Shown piece after piece: positions 1-6,472 of a stretch of 10,586 nt of DNA. The stretch's first letter is position 1, and every line of letters begins with the position of its first letter. Below the pieces are notes generated by a model that saw only the letters and a program-made list of their open reading frames with translations, was not told the DNA's origin and searched no databases. The translations under genes and the position numbers were made by a program. Source of the stretch: Spirochaetaceae bacterium (GTDB taxonomy: Bacteria > Spirochaetota > Spirochaetia > Treponematales > Breznakiellaceae); assembly GCA_031255395.1 (NCBI GenBank), contig JAIRSQ010000171.1:1-10586 (forward strand). The letters run 5' to 3'.

Positions 1-2
1 CC

Positions 3-575
3 AAGACGATACCGCTCGTGAATCAGTCAAAAAGCTGGATCCACGGCGTTTTCATGGGTTCGATAGTCGGCTCCGAAGTAACGGCGGCGGTCATTTCAGA
101 CCAGGTTGGGCAGGTGCGCCGCGACCCGTTTGCCATGCTGCCATTCTGCGGTTACAACATGGGCGACTACTTTAACCACTGGATAAAGATTGGCAAGACC
201 GCCGAAGAAAAAGGCTTTGCTGACAAGTTGCCTAAGATATTTTTTGTAAACTGGTTCCGCAAAAACAGCGACGACAAGTTCATCTGGCCGGGCTATGGCG
301 AAAATTCCCGCGTGCTCGCATGGATATTCGACCGTTGTGACGGCAAGGGCAAGGCTGTGGATACGCCCATCGGCGCATTGCCGACTGCGGACGCGATCGA
401 ACGCCCCGCCGGTGTGAGCGAATCGGATATGTCCGAACTGCTGACCGTTGACATTGACGGTTGGAAGAAAGAGATTGACGATGTTCGCAAGAACCACTAC
501 CCGAAATTCGGCGACAGGTTGCCTGCGGAACTGAAAAACGAACTGGAAGCGATAGAAAAGCGGCTGAACGGCTAA
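3..575 (+). CDS. pckG: Phosphoenolpyruvate carboxykinase (GTP), C-terminal part
   Basis: The gene runs in from the left edge; the frame is open from base 3 and ends at TAA 573-575, so about the last 190 residues are present. GTP-type PEPCK interconverts oxaloacetate + GTP with phosphoenolpyruvate + GDP + CO2 in the cytoplasm, linking the C4-acid pool to glycolysis or gluconeogenesis. Family blocks are visible in order: SWIHGVFMGS, the DPFAMLPFCGYNMGDYF block, KIFFVNWFR, KFIWPGYGENSRVLAWIF and TPIG. In animal enzymes the NWF, KF and PGF phenylalanines stack on the guanine of GTP; here the third is tyrosine (PGY), a conservative change. The GTG at 18 is internal, not a start, because the conserved IPLV residues upstream are in frame. 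The gene is followed 80 nt later by a strong hairpin, so it probably ends its transcript. Confidence 0.95.
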   Translation, partial: KTIPLVNQSKSWIHGVFMGSIVGSEVTAAVISDQVGQVRRDPFAMLPFCGYNMGDYFNHWIKIGKTAEEKGFADKLPKIFFVNWFRKNSDDKFIWPGYGENSRVLAWIFDRCDGKGKAVDTPIGALPTADAIERPAGVSESDMSELLTVDIDGWKKEIDDVRKNHYPKFGDRLPAELKNELEAIEKRLNG

Positions 576-654
576 TGCCGTGAACGGCGATGCCGTTCGC
601 TGTGGCTACCCGCAAACGGTTTGCCAAACAAGAATGCAACGCGCAAACGATGAA

Positions 655-692
655 GGGGAGGGGGATTAGTTAACGCCCCCTCCCCAGCCTTG
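655..692 (+). terminator. Probable intrinsic terminator of pckG
   Basis: There is a perfect 10-bp inverted repeat, GGGGAGGGGG (655-664) and CCCCCTCCCC (676-685), with an 11-nt loop. It is followed by a short, imperfect T-rich stretch (TTGTTT). It lies about 80 nt past the pckG stop. The T tract is weak, so termination may be partial. Confidence 0.6.
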
Positions 693-706
693 TTTGAATA
701 GCTGTC

Positions 707-899
707 TTAAAAGTGATAATCAATCCCGGCCTGTTTCATAATGCCGTTGGCCACATGCCGGATTCGTATCTCCCCGTCTACCGTGATATTTCTATTGGTA
801 ACAGGGCTGTGCCATATCATGGTCTCCCCTGCCGTGCCGCACAAAATAGCAGCCATGGTCCAGTGAAATTTGCCGGACATTCTTTTCGTATCCAGCCAT
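707..899 (-). pseudogene. HicA-like mRNA interferase toxin, frameshifted
   Basis: Reading the minus strand from ATG 899-897 gives MAGYEKNVRQISLDHGCYFV and then RHGRGDHD. The frame then breaks, and the other phase continues as WHSPVTNRNITVDGEIRIRH and VANGIMKQAGIDYHF to TAA 709-707. The joined product of about 64 residues matches small HicA-type toxins: a double-stranded-RNA-binding-like fold with a GxHDIW block containing the catalytic histidine, and a C-terminal KQAGI helix. The break lies at about 812-818, where GAT-AT-GGCAC needs two more bases to encode the family's D-I-W-H (equivalently, there is one extra base). Read without correction the protein stops shortly after, at TAG, as ...DHDMAQPCYQ. 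The gene follows the hicB-like gene by 45 nt in the same direction. It is either a real inactivating mutation or a sequence error. Confidence 0.7.
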
Positions 900-944
900 C
901 AGGATTCATCCTACTGATTAAATAGGGGAAAAAATCAAGACCTT

Positions 945-1160
945 TCACGCAAGGACAGCCTTGGCTTTCATCCTGAAAAACAGGCGAACTCCTGAACCGG
1001 CCATGCCGTTTAGTTCAAGCGTTTCGGGGGATGCCAGCTTGACTTGGCTAATAAGATTATCGAGGGAAGCGTCCTCAAGGGCTATGGGGATATCATCGTT
1101 GATGGCATACCGCTTCCGGGCCTCGTCATACCAGCCAAGGGAAACAGCGTATTCGTTCAT
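945..1160 (-). CDS. HicB-like antitoxin (DUF1902 family)
   Basis: This encodes a 71-residue protein, MNEYAVSLGWYDEARKRYAI followed by NDDIPIALEDASLDNLI. It has the short beta-beta-alpha HicB/DUF1902 pattern: an aromatic strand, a D(D)IP motif, then the ASLDNLISQVKLASPETLELN helix. Such proteins are encoded directly before a HicA-like toxin and neutralise it, often also binding their own promoter; here the frameshifted hicA-like gene lies 45 nt downstream. The second ATG (1160-1158) was chosen because the AAAGGG sequence at 1174-1169 is 8 nt from it but only 2 nt from the in-frame ATG at 1166. Antitoxin function is inferred from family and position. There is no added DNA-binding domain, so autoregulation is not evident. 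Confidence 0.75.
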   Translation of the reverse strand: MNEYAVSLGWYDEARKRYAINDDIPIALEDASLDNLISQVKLASPETLELNGMAGSGVRLFFRMKAKAVLA

Positions 1161-1263
1161 AGTCATATCCCTTTACCGGTAAAAAACGCTTAGGGAACTA
1201 TGCCTGTATTTTCTCCGTCCCATGATGGAACGCCGCGCGTAAGGGGCAAAACAAGAAGCATCA

Positions 1264-1336
1264 TGAGCCGTGAAGGGATCGAACCTTCGACCCGCAGATT
1301 AAGAGTCTGCTGCTCTACCAGCTGAGCTAACGGCCC
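1264..1336 (-). tRNA. tRNA-Lys (anticodon CTT)
   Basis: The 73-nt minus-strand cloverleaf has acceptor GGGCCGT/ACGGCTC (one G-U pair), D arm GCTC...GAGC, anticodon stem GCAGA/TCTGC with loop CTCTTAA giving CUU, and T arm GAAGG-TTCGATC-CCTTC with discriminator A. CCA is not encoded. It reads AAG codons for lysine. Confidence 0.97.
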
Positions 1337-1348
1337 GACAGCATATTC

Positions 1349-1378
1349 ATGCTAAAGCAAACGTTTCGATAATGTCAA
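1349..1378 (-). promoter_or_regulatory. Promoter of tRNA-Lys
   Basis: On the minus strand, TTGACA (1378-1373) is followed by an 18-nt spacer and TAGCAT (1354-1349). The -35 is consensus and the -10 weaker. Transcription would start a few bases before the mature tRNA 5' end at 1336. Confidence 0.6.
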
Positions 1379-1454
1379 GCGTCCGGCAGTCTTAGCGTTT
1401 TGCATTGGGGAAATAAGGCCCTCTTCCGACCCTGCCTGTAACCGCCCGTCGCTG

Positions 1455-1796
1455 TCATGCCGCCATGCGCTTGAGCAGCATGAAGAAGGCCGTTCCGCCC
1501 ATTATGCTAAGCAGGGAGTTGCGTTTCCATACATGGAGCAACGCGGTAAGGAGCGCGGCCGACAGCACGGGCAGGGCGGAATCGGGATTTTCTTTGACGG
1601 GCGCGGCTAGAGCGTTGAAGCATAGAACCGTCATAGCCGCCGGCGGAGCGGTTTTTTCGATGAATTGCAGGAATCTTGTCGCCGGTTTGACGTCCGCTTT
1701 GACGCCGCGGAAGAATATGAACGGGAAGGCGCGGCAGATGAATATGGCGGCGGCCATGACAAAAACAAGAATTATGGTTTTAGGCTGTACGTTCAC
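1455..1796 (-). CDS. azlD: Branched-chain amino-acid transport protein AzlD
   Basis: This is a small integral membrane protein of about 113 residues with several hydrophobic segments (IILVFVMAAAIFICRAFPF, AAMTVLCFNAL, ALPVLSAALLTALL, SIMGGTAFFMLL). The CRAFPF motif early in the protein is typical of AzlD. AzlD is the small partner of AzlC in an inner-membrane exporter of branched-chain amino acids and some of their analogues. The frame can be opened from TTG 1802, but GTG 1796-1794 is preferred. GAGGA (1807-1803) lies 6 nt before that GTG and would abut the TTG, and GTG overlaps the azlC stop as GTGA. That gives tight translational coupling with azlC. No clear terminator is seen between its stop and the tRNA. 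Confidence 0.88.
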   Translation of the reverse strand: MNVQPKTIILVFVMAAAIFICRAFPFIFFRGVKADVKPATRFLQFIEKTAPPAAMTVLCFNALAAPVKENPDSALPVLSAALLTALLHVWKRNSLLSIMGGTAFFMLLKRMAA

Positions 1797-2491
1797 TGGC
1801 AATCCTCACGCCGCGGTTCATGCGGGGAAAAAATACGGGCAACCGCAAGAGCCGCCGCCAGAGCCGAAAGCAGCGATGTCAGCGCGGGCAACACCGCTAC
1901 AGCCAGTATCGCGGCAAGCGCCGGAATCACGAAGGGCAACGCTTTTTTTACGCGCATGATCTGCTCGATCATCAGCACGATGAATAGCGCCGTTAGAGCG
2001 AACGACACGCCTTCAAAGCTGAAGGGCAGCCACGCTCCGGCAAAAACGCCTATCAGACTGCCCGCTATCCAGTAAAACTGGTTCAAAGCGGAGACATACA
2101 GCATAAACAGGCTGTCAGGCGGCTCTCGCGAGGACAGCAACGCAAAGGTTTCGTCCGTCATCGCGAATATCAGGTAGGGTTTGAACGCTCCGGCCGCGTT
2201 AAACTTCTTGAACATCGTTATGCCGTAGGCGATATGGCGGGCGTTTACGACAAGCTGCACAAAGAAGGCTTCGGCAAGATTCGCTCCTGAGGCAAGAAGG
2301 CCTACCGCTATGTACTGGCCCGCGCCGGCGTACATTACGACGCTCATCAGCAGGGCAAGCGTCCAAGAATAGCCCGCGTCAGCCATCATCAGACCGAAAG
2401 CCGTCCCTATCGCAAGGTAGCCTAGCATCACCGGAATAGAACATCTAAAAGCGTCAAAAAAACGGCTTGTATCGACAAGGCTTATTTTCAT
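1793..2491 (-). CDS. azlC: Branched-chain amino-acid exporter permease AzlC
   Basis: This is a 232-residue polytopic membrane protein, slightly shorter than Bacillus AzlC. The family's opening region is present (FRCSIPVMLGYLAIGTAFGL), followed by AGYSWTLALLMSVVMYAGAGQY, LVVNARHIAYG, FAMTDETFALL and then long hydrophobic stretches. The ARH and DE(T/S)FAL motifs are characteristic. With AzlD it forms the exporter; AzlD follows with a 4-nt overlap. It lies 66 nt downstream of the 694-residue gene on the same strand. That gap holds a small hairpin (GTCGG/CCGAC) but no convincing promoter, so read-through from the upstream gene is possible. The ATG at 2491 is preceded only by a weak purine stretch (GAAAGA). 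Confidence 0.92.
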   Translation of the reverse strand: MKISLVDTSRFFDAFRCSIPVMLGYLAIGTAFGLMMADAGYSWTLALLMSVVMYAGAGQYIAVGLLASGANLAEAFFVQLVVNARHIAYGITMFKKFNAAGAFKPYLIFAMTDETFALLSSREPPDSLFMLYVSALNQFYWIAGSLIGVFAGAWLPFSFEGVSFALTALFIVLMIEQIMRVKKALPFVIPALAAILAVAVLPALTSLLSALAAALAVARIFSPHEPRREDCQ

Positions 2492-2557
2492 GCAAATCTT
2501 TCGGTATATGGAATTTCCGGCAGTTCCGCGGATGAGCCAGTGTCGGCGTCCGACGGC

Positions 2558-4642
2558 TTAAATTACCGTTTTTTCCAGTCTCCTGTTACATTCGTCCATG
2601 TCGAAAGAGTCCGGCTCAAAGCCTTCGCCCAGTTCGCCAAGCGCTATTTCTTTTTCGCGCGCGTCGTCCGCTTCGAGGGCGGAGATAAAACGCCGAAAAC
2701 GCAACGGCCCTTCGATACTTTCCGGCGGAGGGGCGTTTTCGCCCGCTACGCAGACGGGTTTTTTAATATTCGCGTCGCCGCACGGCGAAAAAATAATTTT
2801 TACGTTCCAGCGTTCGCCGTACTCGTAATTTATCTCGTTAAGGTAGTGCGCCGCCAGATCGCCGATGGTAACGGTTTCTTTTAGGCCGTTTTCGCTGTCG
2901 AACATTTCATCGTCAGTCATGTAATCTAGCGTAAATTTATGCGGCAAAAGTCCGCTCCACGAAAAAATCCTGAGTATGACGCTGTGTACGGACGTAAGAT
3001 CGAAGGAGCGGGGAAGAAGCAGCCGCCGCCAGACATCTGTGCCGCCTATGCTTATCTGAACGGCGCGCCATGCCTGCGAATCGTCATCATCCTTTACCAG
3101 CGTAAGATTGGTTTGCCGAAACGCGTCCCGCGATCTGTCTATCAGTTCCCGAATTTCTTCAAAAATTTCAAGCATATCCTCAGCGGAATTGTCGATAGAA
3201 GCAAGTTCCGATTCGGACGGCTCCTCTTCGACATCAAGATCTTCCAGAATGCCGGACGTGTATATCTGTATCTGCGAGAGGACGACAAACGTGTGCTTGG
3301 GCAGTATCGAATAATCGATGCTTTCGCGACGCAGGCGACCTGCAAGTTCGATTGCCGCGGTATGAAGTTCGCACACTCCCTGCCTGACCGGGCCGGCTTT
3401 TTGGTCGGTGAACAAGGAGTATGTCTGCCGCAACTCTTTCAGCGTGTCGGTTATGTACGCAATCAGATATTCGCTGTCCCAGTTGTTTATACCGCAAGAC
3501 GGCGGCGCTATGCGCTCCAGAATTCGCGCCGCGTCCGTTTCGTCGCGGTACAGCGCGTCGCGCAGATACGACTGCACGACATATTCAGAAACCGGAATAT
3601 TGTGTTTAAGAAGTATCCGCTCGACCGGCGTTTCGTCTGTCTGCGTCTTTACCCCGCGCAACGTTCGGTAATCGGGTATCTCTTTCCCGGCGTACCATAA
3701 CCGCGACTCAATCCCAAAATACGTTACGGAAATTTTATCGGTTTTTTCGTACAAAAAATCTTCCAGCGAATATGCCGGAACGTCCATCATGCGTTTGCCG
3801 CCGTAAAAATACGCCCAGGCGATCTGTTCGTCAATCGTGGAGCCGGGCCCTAAATTTTTGAACGATTCGAAGAAAGCCTTTTCTGCCGCGCTCATCCATT
3901 CCTTGAGGCTGTCGTCGTTCCACGCATCGGCGGGGACGCGTTCAAGTTCAAAAACGCATAACTTCCAGTCTAATATCGTTACGAGGAAACGGTCTCCGGG
4001 AACAAAGGCTTCCTCGCGGTAGACGCCGCGCATATCGAGCGCTTTGATTGACACTTCGGCTGGTTCGTCAAACGGGTCAGCGTCGTAATAAGCAAGCTCG
4101 CTGCCCAAATTCTCCTGCGCTATGTACTGGGGCGCGTACTCCTCGCCATAAACCGAAAAAAACGGGTAAAACTCTTCCGGCGAGCCCTCCACTTCCGATA
4201 CGGCCACAGGCTTGCCTTTCCAGCAGAAATTGTAATCATACGGCGGGACGCAGGGATTCGCAAACGGAACGCAACGGTGTCCGGGTATCAGGAGGCCGTT
4301 CAGCAGTTCCGTCCGCGTCGGGCTTATGACAAACCGCGCTCCCTCGAACAATCCTCGCCGGGACAGCCATTTGGTTTCATCAATGGGAAAGGCTATGCGG
4401 CGGTTGTTAAAAAGATTGGCAATTTCAGCCTGCAACCGCCCCAAACGTCTCGAATCTTTGGAATTTATTTTCCATGTTACCAGCGCCGCCTCCCTAAGGG
4501 TAAACGCCGTGCCCGCCTCGTCAAGAAAAGTGTACAGGGCGTCTTCCTGATCGGGTGTCATACCCTGACTATAAGCCGAAACGCCGTTTTTTACAACCGA
4601 CGCGCGTCCCCTCGTGCCGGAGTGAAACAACATTCCGGCCAT
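2558..4642 (-). CDS. Large protein with C-terminal pRiA4b ORF-3-like domain; N-terminal part unrecognised
   Basis: This encodes 694 residues with no signal peptide or membrane segment, so it is probably cytoplasmic. About residues 528-694 match the plasmid pRiA4b ORF-3-like family (the IS1096 passenger 'TnpR' type). Its blocks are VWRRLLLPRSFDLTSVHSVI, HKFTLDY, YGERWNVKIIF, the CVAGENAPPPESIEGP segment and a C-terminal GEGFEPDSFDMDECNRRL. That family is usually a stand-alone protein of under about 200 residues and its biochemical role is unknown. The first ~525 residues match nothing I recognise. Residues ~28-90 (TPDQEDALYTFLDEAGTAFT onward) could be a winged-helix-like fold, and there is an acidic stretch (LDVEEEPSESELASID) near the middle. 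ATG 4642 has an AGGA four bases upstream, which is a weak site, and the true start may be a little downstream. The gene is divergent from ppaC across 54 bp. Confidence 0.8.
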   Translation of the reverse strand: MAGMLFHSGTRGRASVVKNGVSAYSQGMTPDQEDALYTFLDEAGTAFTLREAALVTWKINSKDSRRLGRLQAEIANLFNNRRIAFPIDETKWLSRRGLFEGARFVISPTRTELLNGLLIPGHRCVPFANPCVPPYDYNFCWKGKPVAVSEVEGSPEEFYPFFSVYGEEYAPQYIAQENLGSELAYYDADPFDEPAEVSIKALDMRGVYREEAFVPGDRFLVTILDWKLCVFELERVPADAWNDDSLKEWMSAAEKAFFESFKNLGPGSTIDEQIAWAYFYGGKRMMDVPAYSLEDFLYEKTDKISVTYFGIESRLWYAGKEIPDYRTLRGVKTQTDETPVERILLKHNIPVSEYVVQSYLRDALYRDETDAARILERIAPPSCGINNWDSEYLIAYITDTLKELRQTYSLFTDQKAGPVRQGVCELHTAAIELAGRLRRESIDYSILPKHTFVVLSQIQIYTSGILEDLDVEEEPSESELASIDNSAEDMLEIFEEIRELIDRSRDAFRQTNLTLVKDDDDSQAWRAVQISIGGTDVWRRLLLPRSFDLTSVHSVILRIFSWSGLLPHKFTLDYMTDDEMFDSENGLKETVTIGDLAAHYLNEINYEYGERWNVKIIFSPCGDANIKKPVCVAGENAPPPESIEGPLRFRRFISALEADDAREKEIALGELGEGFEPDSFDMDECNRRLEKTVI

Positions 4643-4662
4643 TAAATCCTAAAACAGGCGGG

Positions 4663-4690
4663 TTAATAACGGGCAAAAATATGTTATGCT
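4663..4690 (+). promoter_or_regulatory. Candidate ppaC promoter, leaderless geometry
   Basis: TTAATA (4663-4668), a 16-nt spacer and TATGCT (4685-4690) form a sigma-70-like promoter in the 54-bp divergent gap. A start site 6-7 nt past the -10 falls on or next to the A of ATG 4697. No Shine-Dalgarno sequence precedes that ATG. Confidence 0.45.
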
Positions 4691-4696
4691 ATAGTT

Positions 4697-6364
4697 ATGA
4701 ATGAAAAAAGCAAAAAAAAGACCCCTGTTTTTGTCATGGGTCACAGAAATCCCGACACCGACTCCGTTGTGGCTGCCGCTGCCTACGCCCAGTTAAAAAA
4801 ACTGCTTGGGAAAGACGAATGCGTCGCTATCAGGGGCGGTAAGCTATCGCCCCAAACCGAATATATATTTGAGCGTTTTAGCGTTCCGGTGCCTCATTAT
4901 ATACCGGATATGATACCCAAAGTATCGTACTACATGAAGGACGATGTTAATCCCGTGAACGGGGATACCTCGTTGTGGAACGCCGTTACCCAAATGGAGG
5001 CGGCAAACGTCAAGGCGATACCGGTCGTAAACTCTGACGGCGAGTACAGCGCCCTATTGAACTACAACGCCTTCGCTCACAACATCCTGCAAGTGCTCAA
5101 CCCCGAAACGGAGACGCTCTTTTCGACCAATATAAGGCTTATCGCCGAGACGCTTTCCGCGCAGCAAGTGCTGGCTTTTAATCCGGAAGAGCTTTTTAAG
5201 TGCGTTACAATTGTCGTTGCCGACTGCATTGAAACTTTTCGCAAAACGCTCGCGCTCCATATGCCCGAAAACGCCGTGATTATAACCGGCGACAGAAAAG
5301 ACGTGCAGGAGTACAGCATAGAAAACAGAGTGCGCGCGCTGGTGCTTTCTTCGGGGACGCAGATGGAAAAAGCGATGCGCGAAAAGGCCGAGAATAACGG
5401 AGTTTCAGTGCTGATAAGCCCGTACCGCTCTGCGGAGACGGCGATGCTCGTGATGTACTCAGCGCCCGTCTCCGAGATGGCGGATACCAAGATACTGCCG
5501 GTTCATGCAAACGACACGATAAATTATATACGGGAATTCCTGCGCGAATCGACTAGCCGCACCCTGCCGGTCGTCGATGATAAAAACAAACTGCTTGGGA
5601 CCATTTCCGAAACGAATCTGCTGGTCGACCCAAATGTCGAGATCATTTTGGTCGATCATAACGAACTTTCGCAGGCGCTAGAAGGCGTCGAAAACTATAC
5701 TATACAGGAAGTCATCGATCATCACAGACTGGGCAATCTTAGCACAAAGGCGCCTATCACCTTCATCAACCGGCCCGTTGGCGCGACTTGCACTATTATC
5801 GTGTCGCTGTACCGGCAGTCCCGCGTGCCTATCCCCAAACCCATAGCGTCCATCCTGCTTGCCGGCATCCTCGCGGATACCCTCGTGCTGAAATCCACCA
5901 CCGCTACCGATGAAGACCGCGACACGGCGGAGTACCTTTCAAACATTACAAACCTCGATATTGAAACGCTGGGACGGGACATCATAGCGGCGGGCAACCG
6001 GCTTGGCAACCGGACGGCGGATGAAATCATCAATCAGGACATGAAGGAGTATCAGGAAGGAAAGTTCAAATACACGGTGAGCCAGATTGAGGTCGATTCT
6101 ACAAACGAACTGTTGGAACGCCGGAAAGAAATTCTTGACGACCTGGAAATATGCCGGCGGTCGCGGGAAGCGCTGTTCTGCGCGCTGATGGTAACGGACG
6201 TGGTAAAGCTAACCAGCGTCATGATAATAGCCAGCAAACCGGAATTCCTTCAGGCGCTTGAATTCCCGCGCAGAAACAACGGCGTATTCTTTTTGCGCGA
6301 CATCGTGTCCCGCAAGAAACAACTCATACCGCTGCTATCCGAGCAGGTCCAGTCCATGTCTTAG
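4697..6364 (+). CDS. ppaC: Manganese-dependent inorganic pyrophosphatase, family II, with CBS and DRTGG-type insert
   Basis: It hydrolyses pyrophosphate to two phosphates in the cytoplasm. The 555-residue length is that of the regulated, insert-bearing class (simple family II enzymes are about 310 residues). Catalytic DHH-fold motifs are visible: GHRNPDTDS (residues 15-23, metal ligands H16, D20, D22), IILVDHNE, then VIDHHR, then PVGATCTII and LLAGILADTLVLKSTTAT. The C-terminal DHHA2 domain ends with the substrate-binding SRKKQLIPLL. Between about residues 70 and 310 lies the insert: a CBS half (VNGDTSLWNAVTQMEAANVK AIPVV), a DRTGG-like region (VIITGDRKDVQEYSIEN) and a second CBS half (HANDTINYIREFLRE, TLPVVDD). 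CBS pairs in this class bind adenine nucleotides and tune activity. The GHRNP motif begins 14 residues in, so the start cannot be far from ATG 4697, although no ribosome binding site precedes it. Confidence 0.96.
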   Translation: MNEKSKKKTPVFVMGHRNPDTDSVVAAAAYAQLKKLLGKDECVAIRGGKLSPQTEYIFERFSVPVPHYIPDMIPKVSYYMKDDVNPVNGDTSLWNAVTQMEAANVKAIPVVNSDGEYSALLNYNAFAHNILQVLNPETETLFSTNIRLIAETLSAQQVLAFNPEELFKCVTIVVADCIETFRKTLALHMPENAVIITGDRKDVQEYSIENRVRALVLSSGTQMEKAMREKAENNGVSVLISPYRSAETAMLVMYSAPVSEMADTKILPVHANDTINYIREFLRESTSRTLPVVDDKNKLLGTISETNLLVDPNVEIILVDHNELSQALEGVENYTIQEVIDHHRLGNLSTKAPITFINRPVGATCTIIVSLYRQSRVPIPKPIASILLAGILADTLVLKSTTATDEDRDTAEYLSNITNLDIETLGRDIIAAGNRLGNRTADEIINQDMKEYQEGKFKYTVSQIEVDSTNELLERRKEILDDLEICRRSREALFCALMVTDVVKLTSVMIIASKPEFLQALEFPRRNNGVFFLRDIVSRKKQLIPLLSEQVQSMS

Positions 6365-6411
6365 CCCGTTAGCGAATTTTATGCTTCGCCGTCGCGTCCT
6401 GCCGTCCCGAC

Positions 6412-6462
6412 AGCCCTGGAAGCCGGAACATAGCCGCACTTCCAAAGGCTCGCGAATTTTTT
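6412..6462 (+). terminator. Probable terminator of ppaC
   Basis: A nested stem, AGCC(6412-6415)..GGAAG(6418-6422) paired with CTTCC(6439-6443)..GGCT(6447-6450), is followed within 12 nt by T6 (CGCGAATTTTTT). It lies in the 108-bp gap between convergent ppaC and the outer-membrane gene. The internal mismatches make it moderate. Confidence 0.5.
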
Positions 6463-6472
6463 GCGGGAACGC

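Noticed and set aside
713..925. Plus-strand open frame of 70 codons
   Set aside because: It is the antisense shadow of the hicA-like remnant, whose minus-strand translation matches a known family.
2540..4645. Several long plus-strand open frames opposite the 694-residue gene
   Set aside because: The minus-strand frame is continuous and carries a recognisable domain. The plus-strand products are Arg/Ser-rich and look like shadows.
4684..4690. GTTATGC just before ppaC, the same word as the cassette-repeat ends
   Set aside because: It is isolated, has no flanking repeat block or paired RCATAAC, and is better explained as part of the -10 region.
4684..4694. TATAGT (4690-4695) as the ppaC -10
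   Set aside because: It would put the transcript start inside the coding region, past the ATG. TATGCT fits better.
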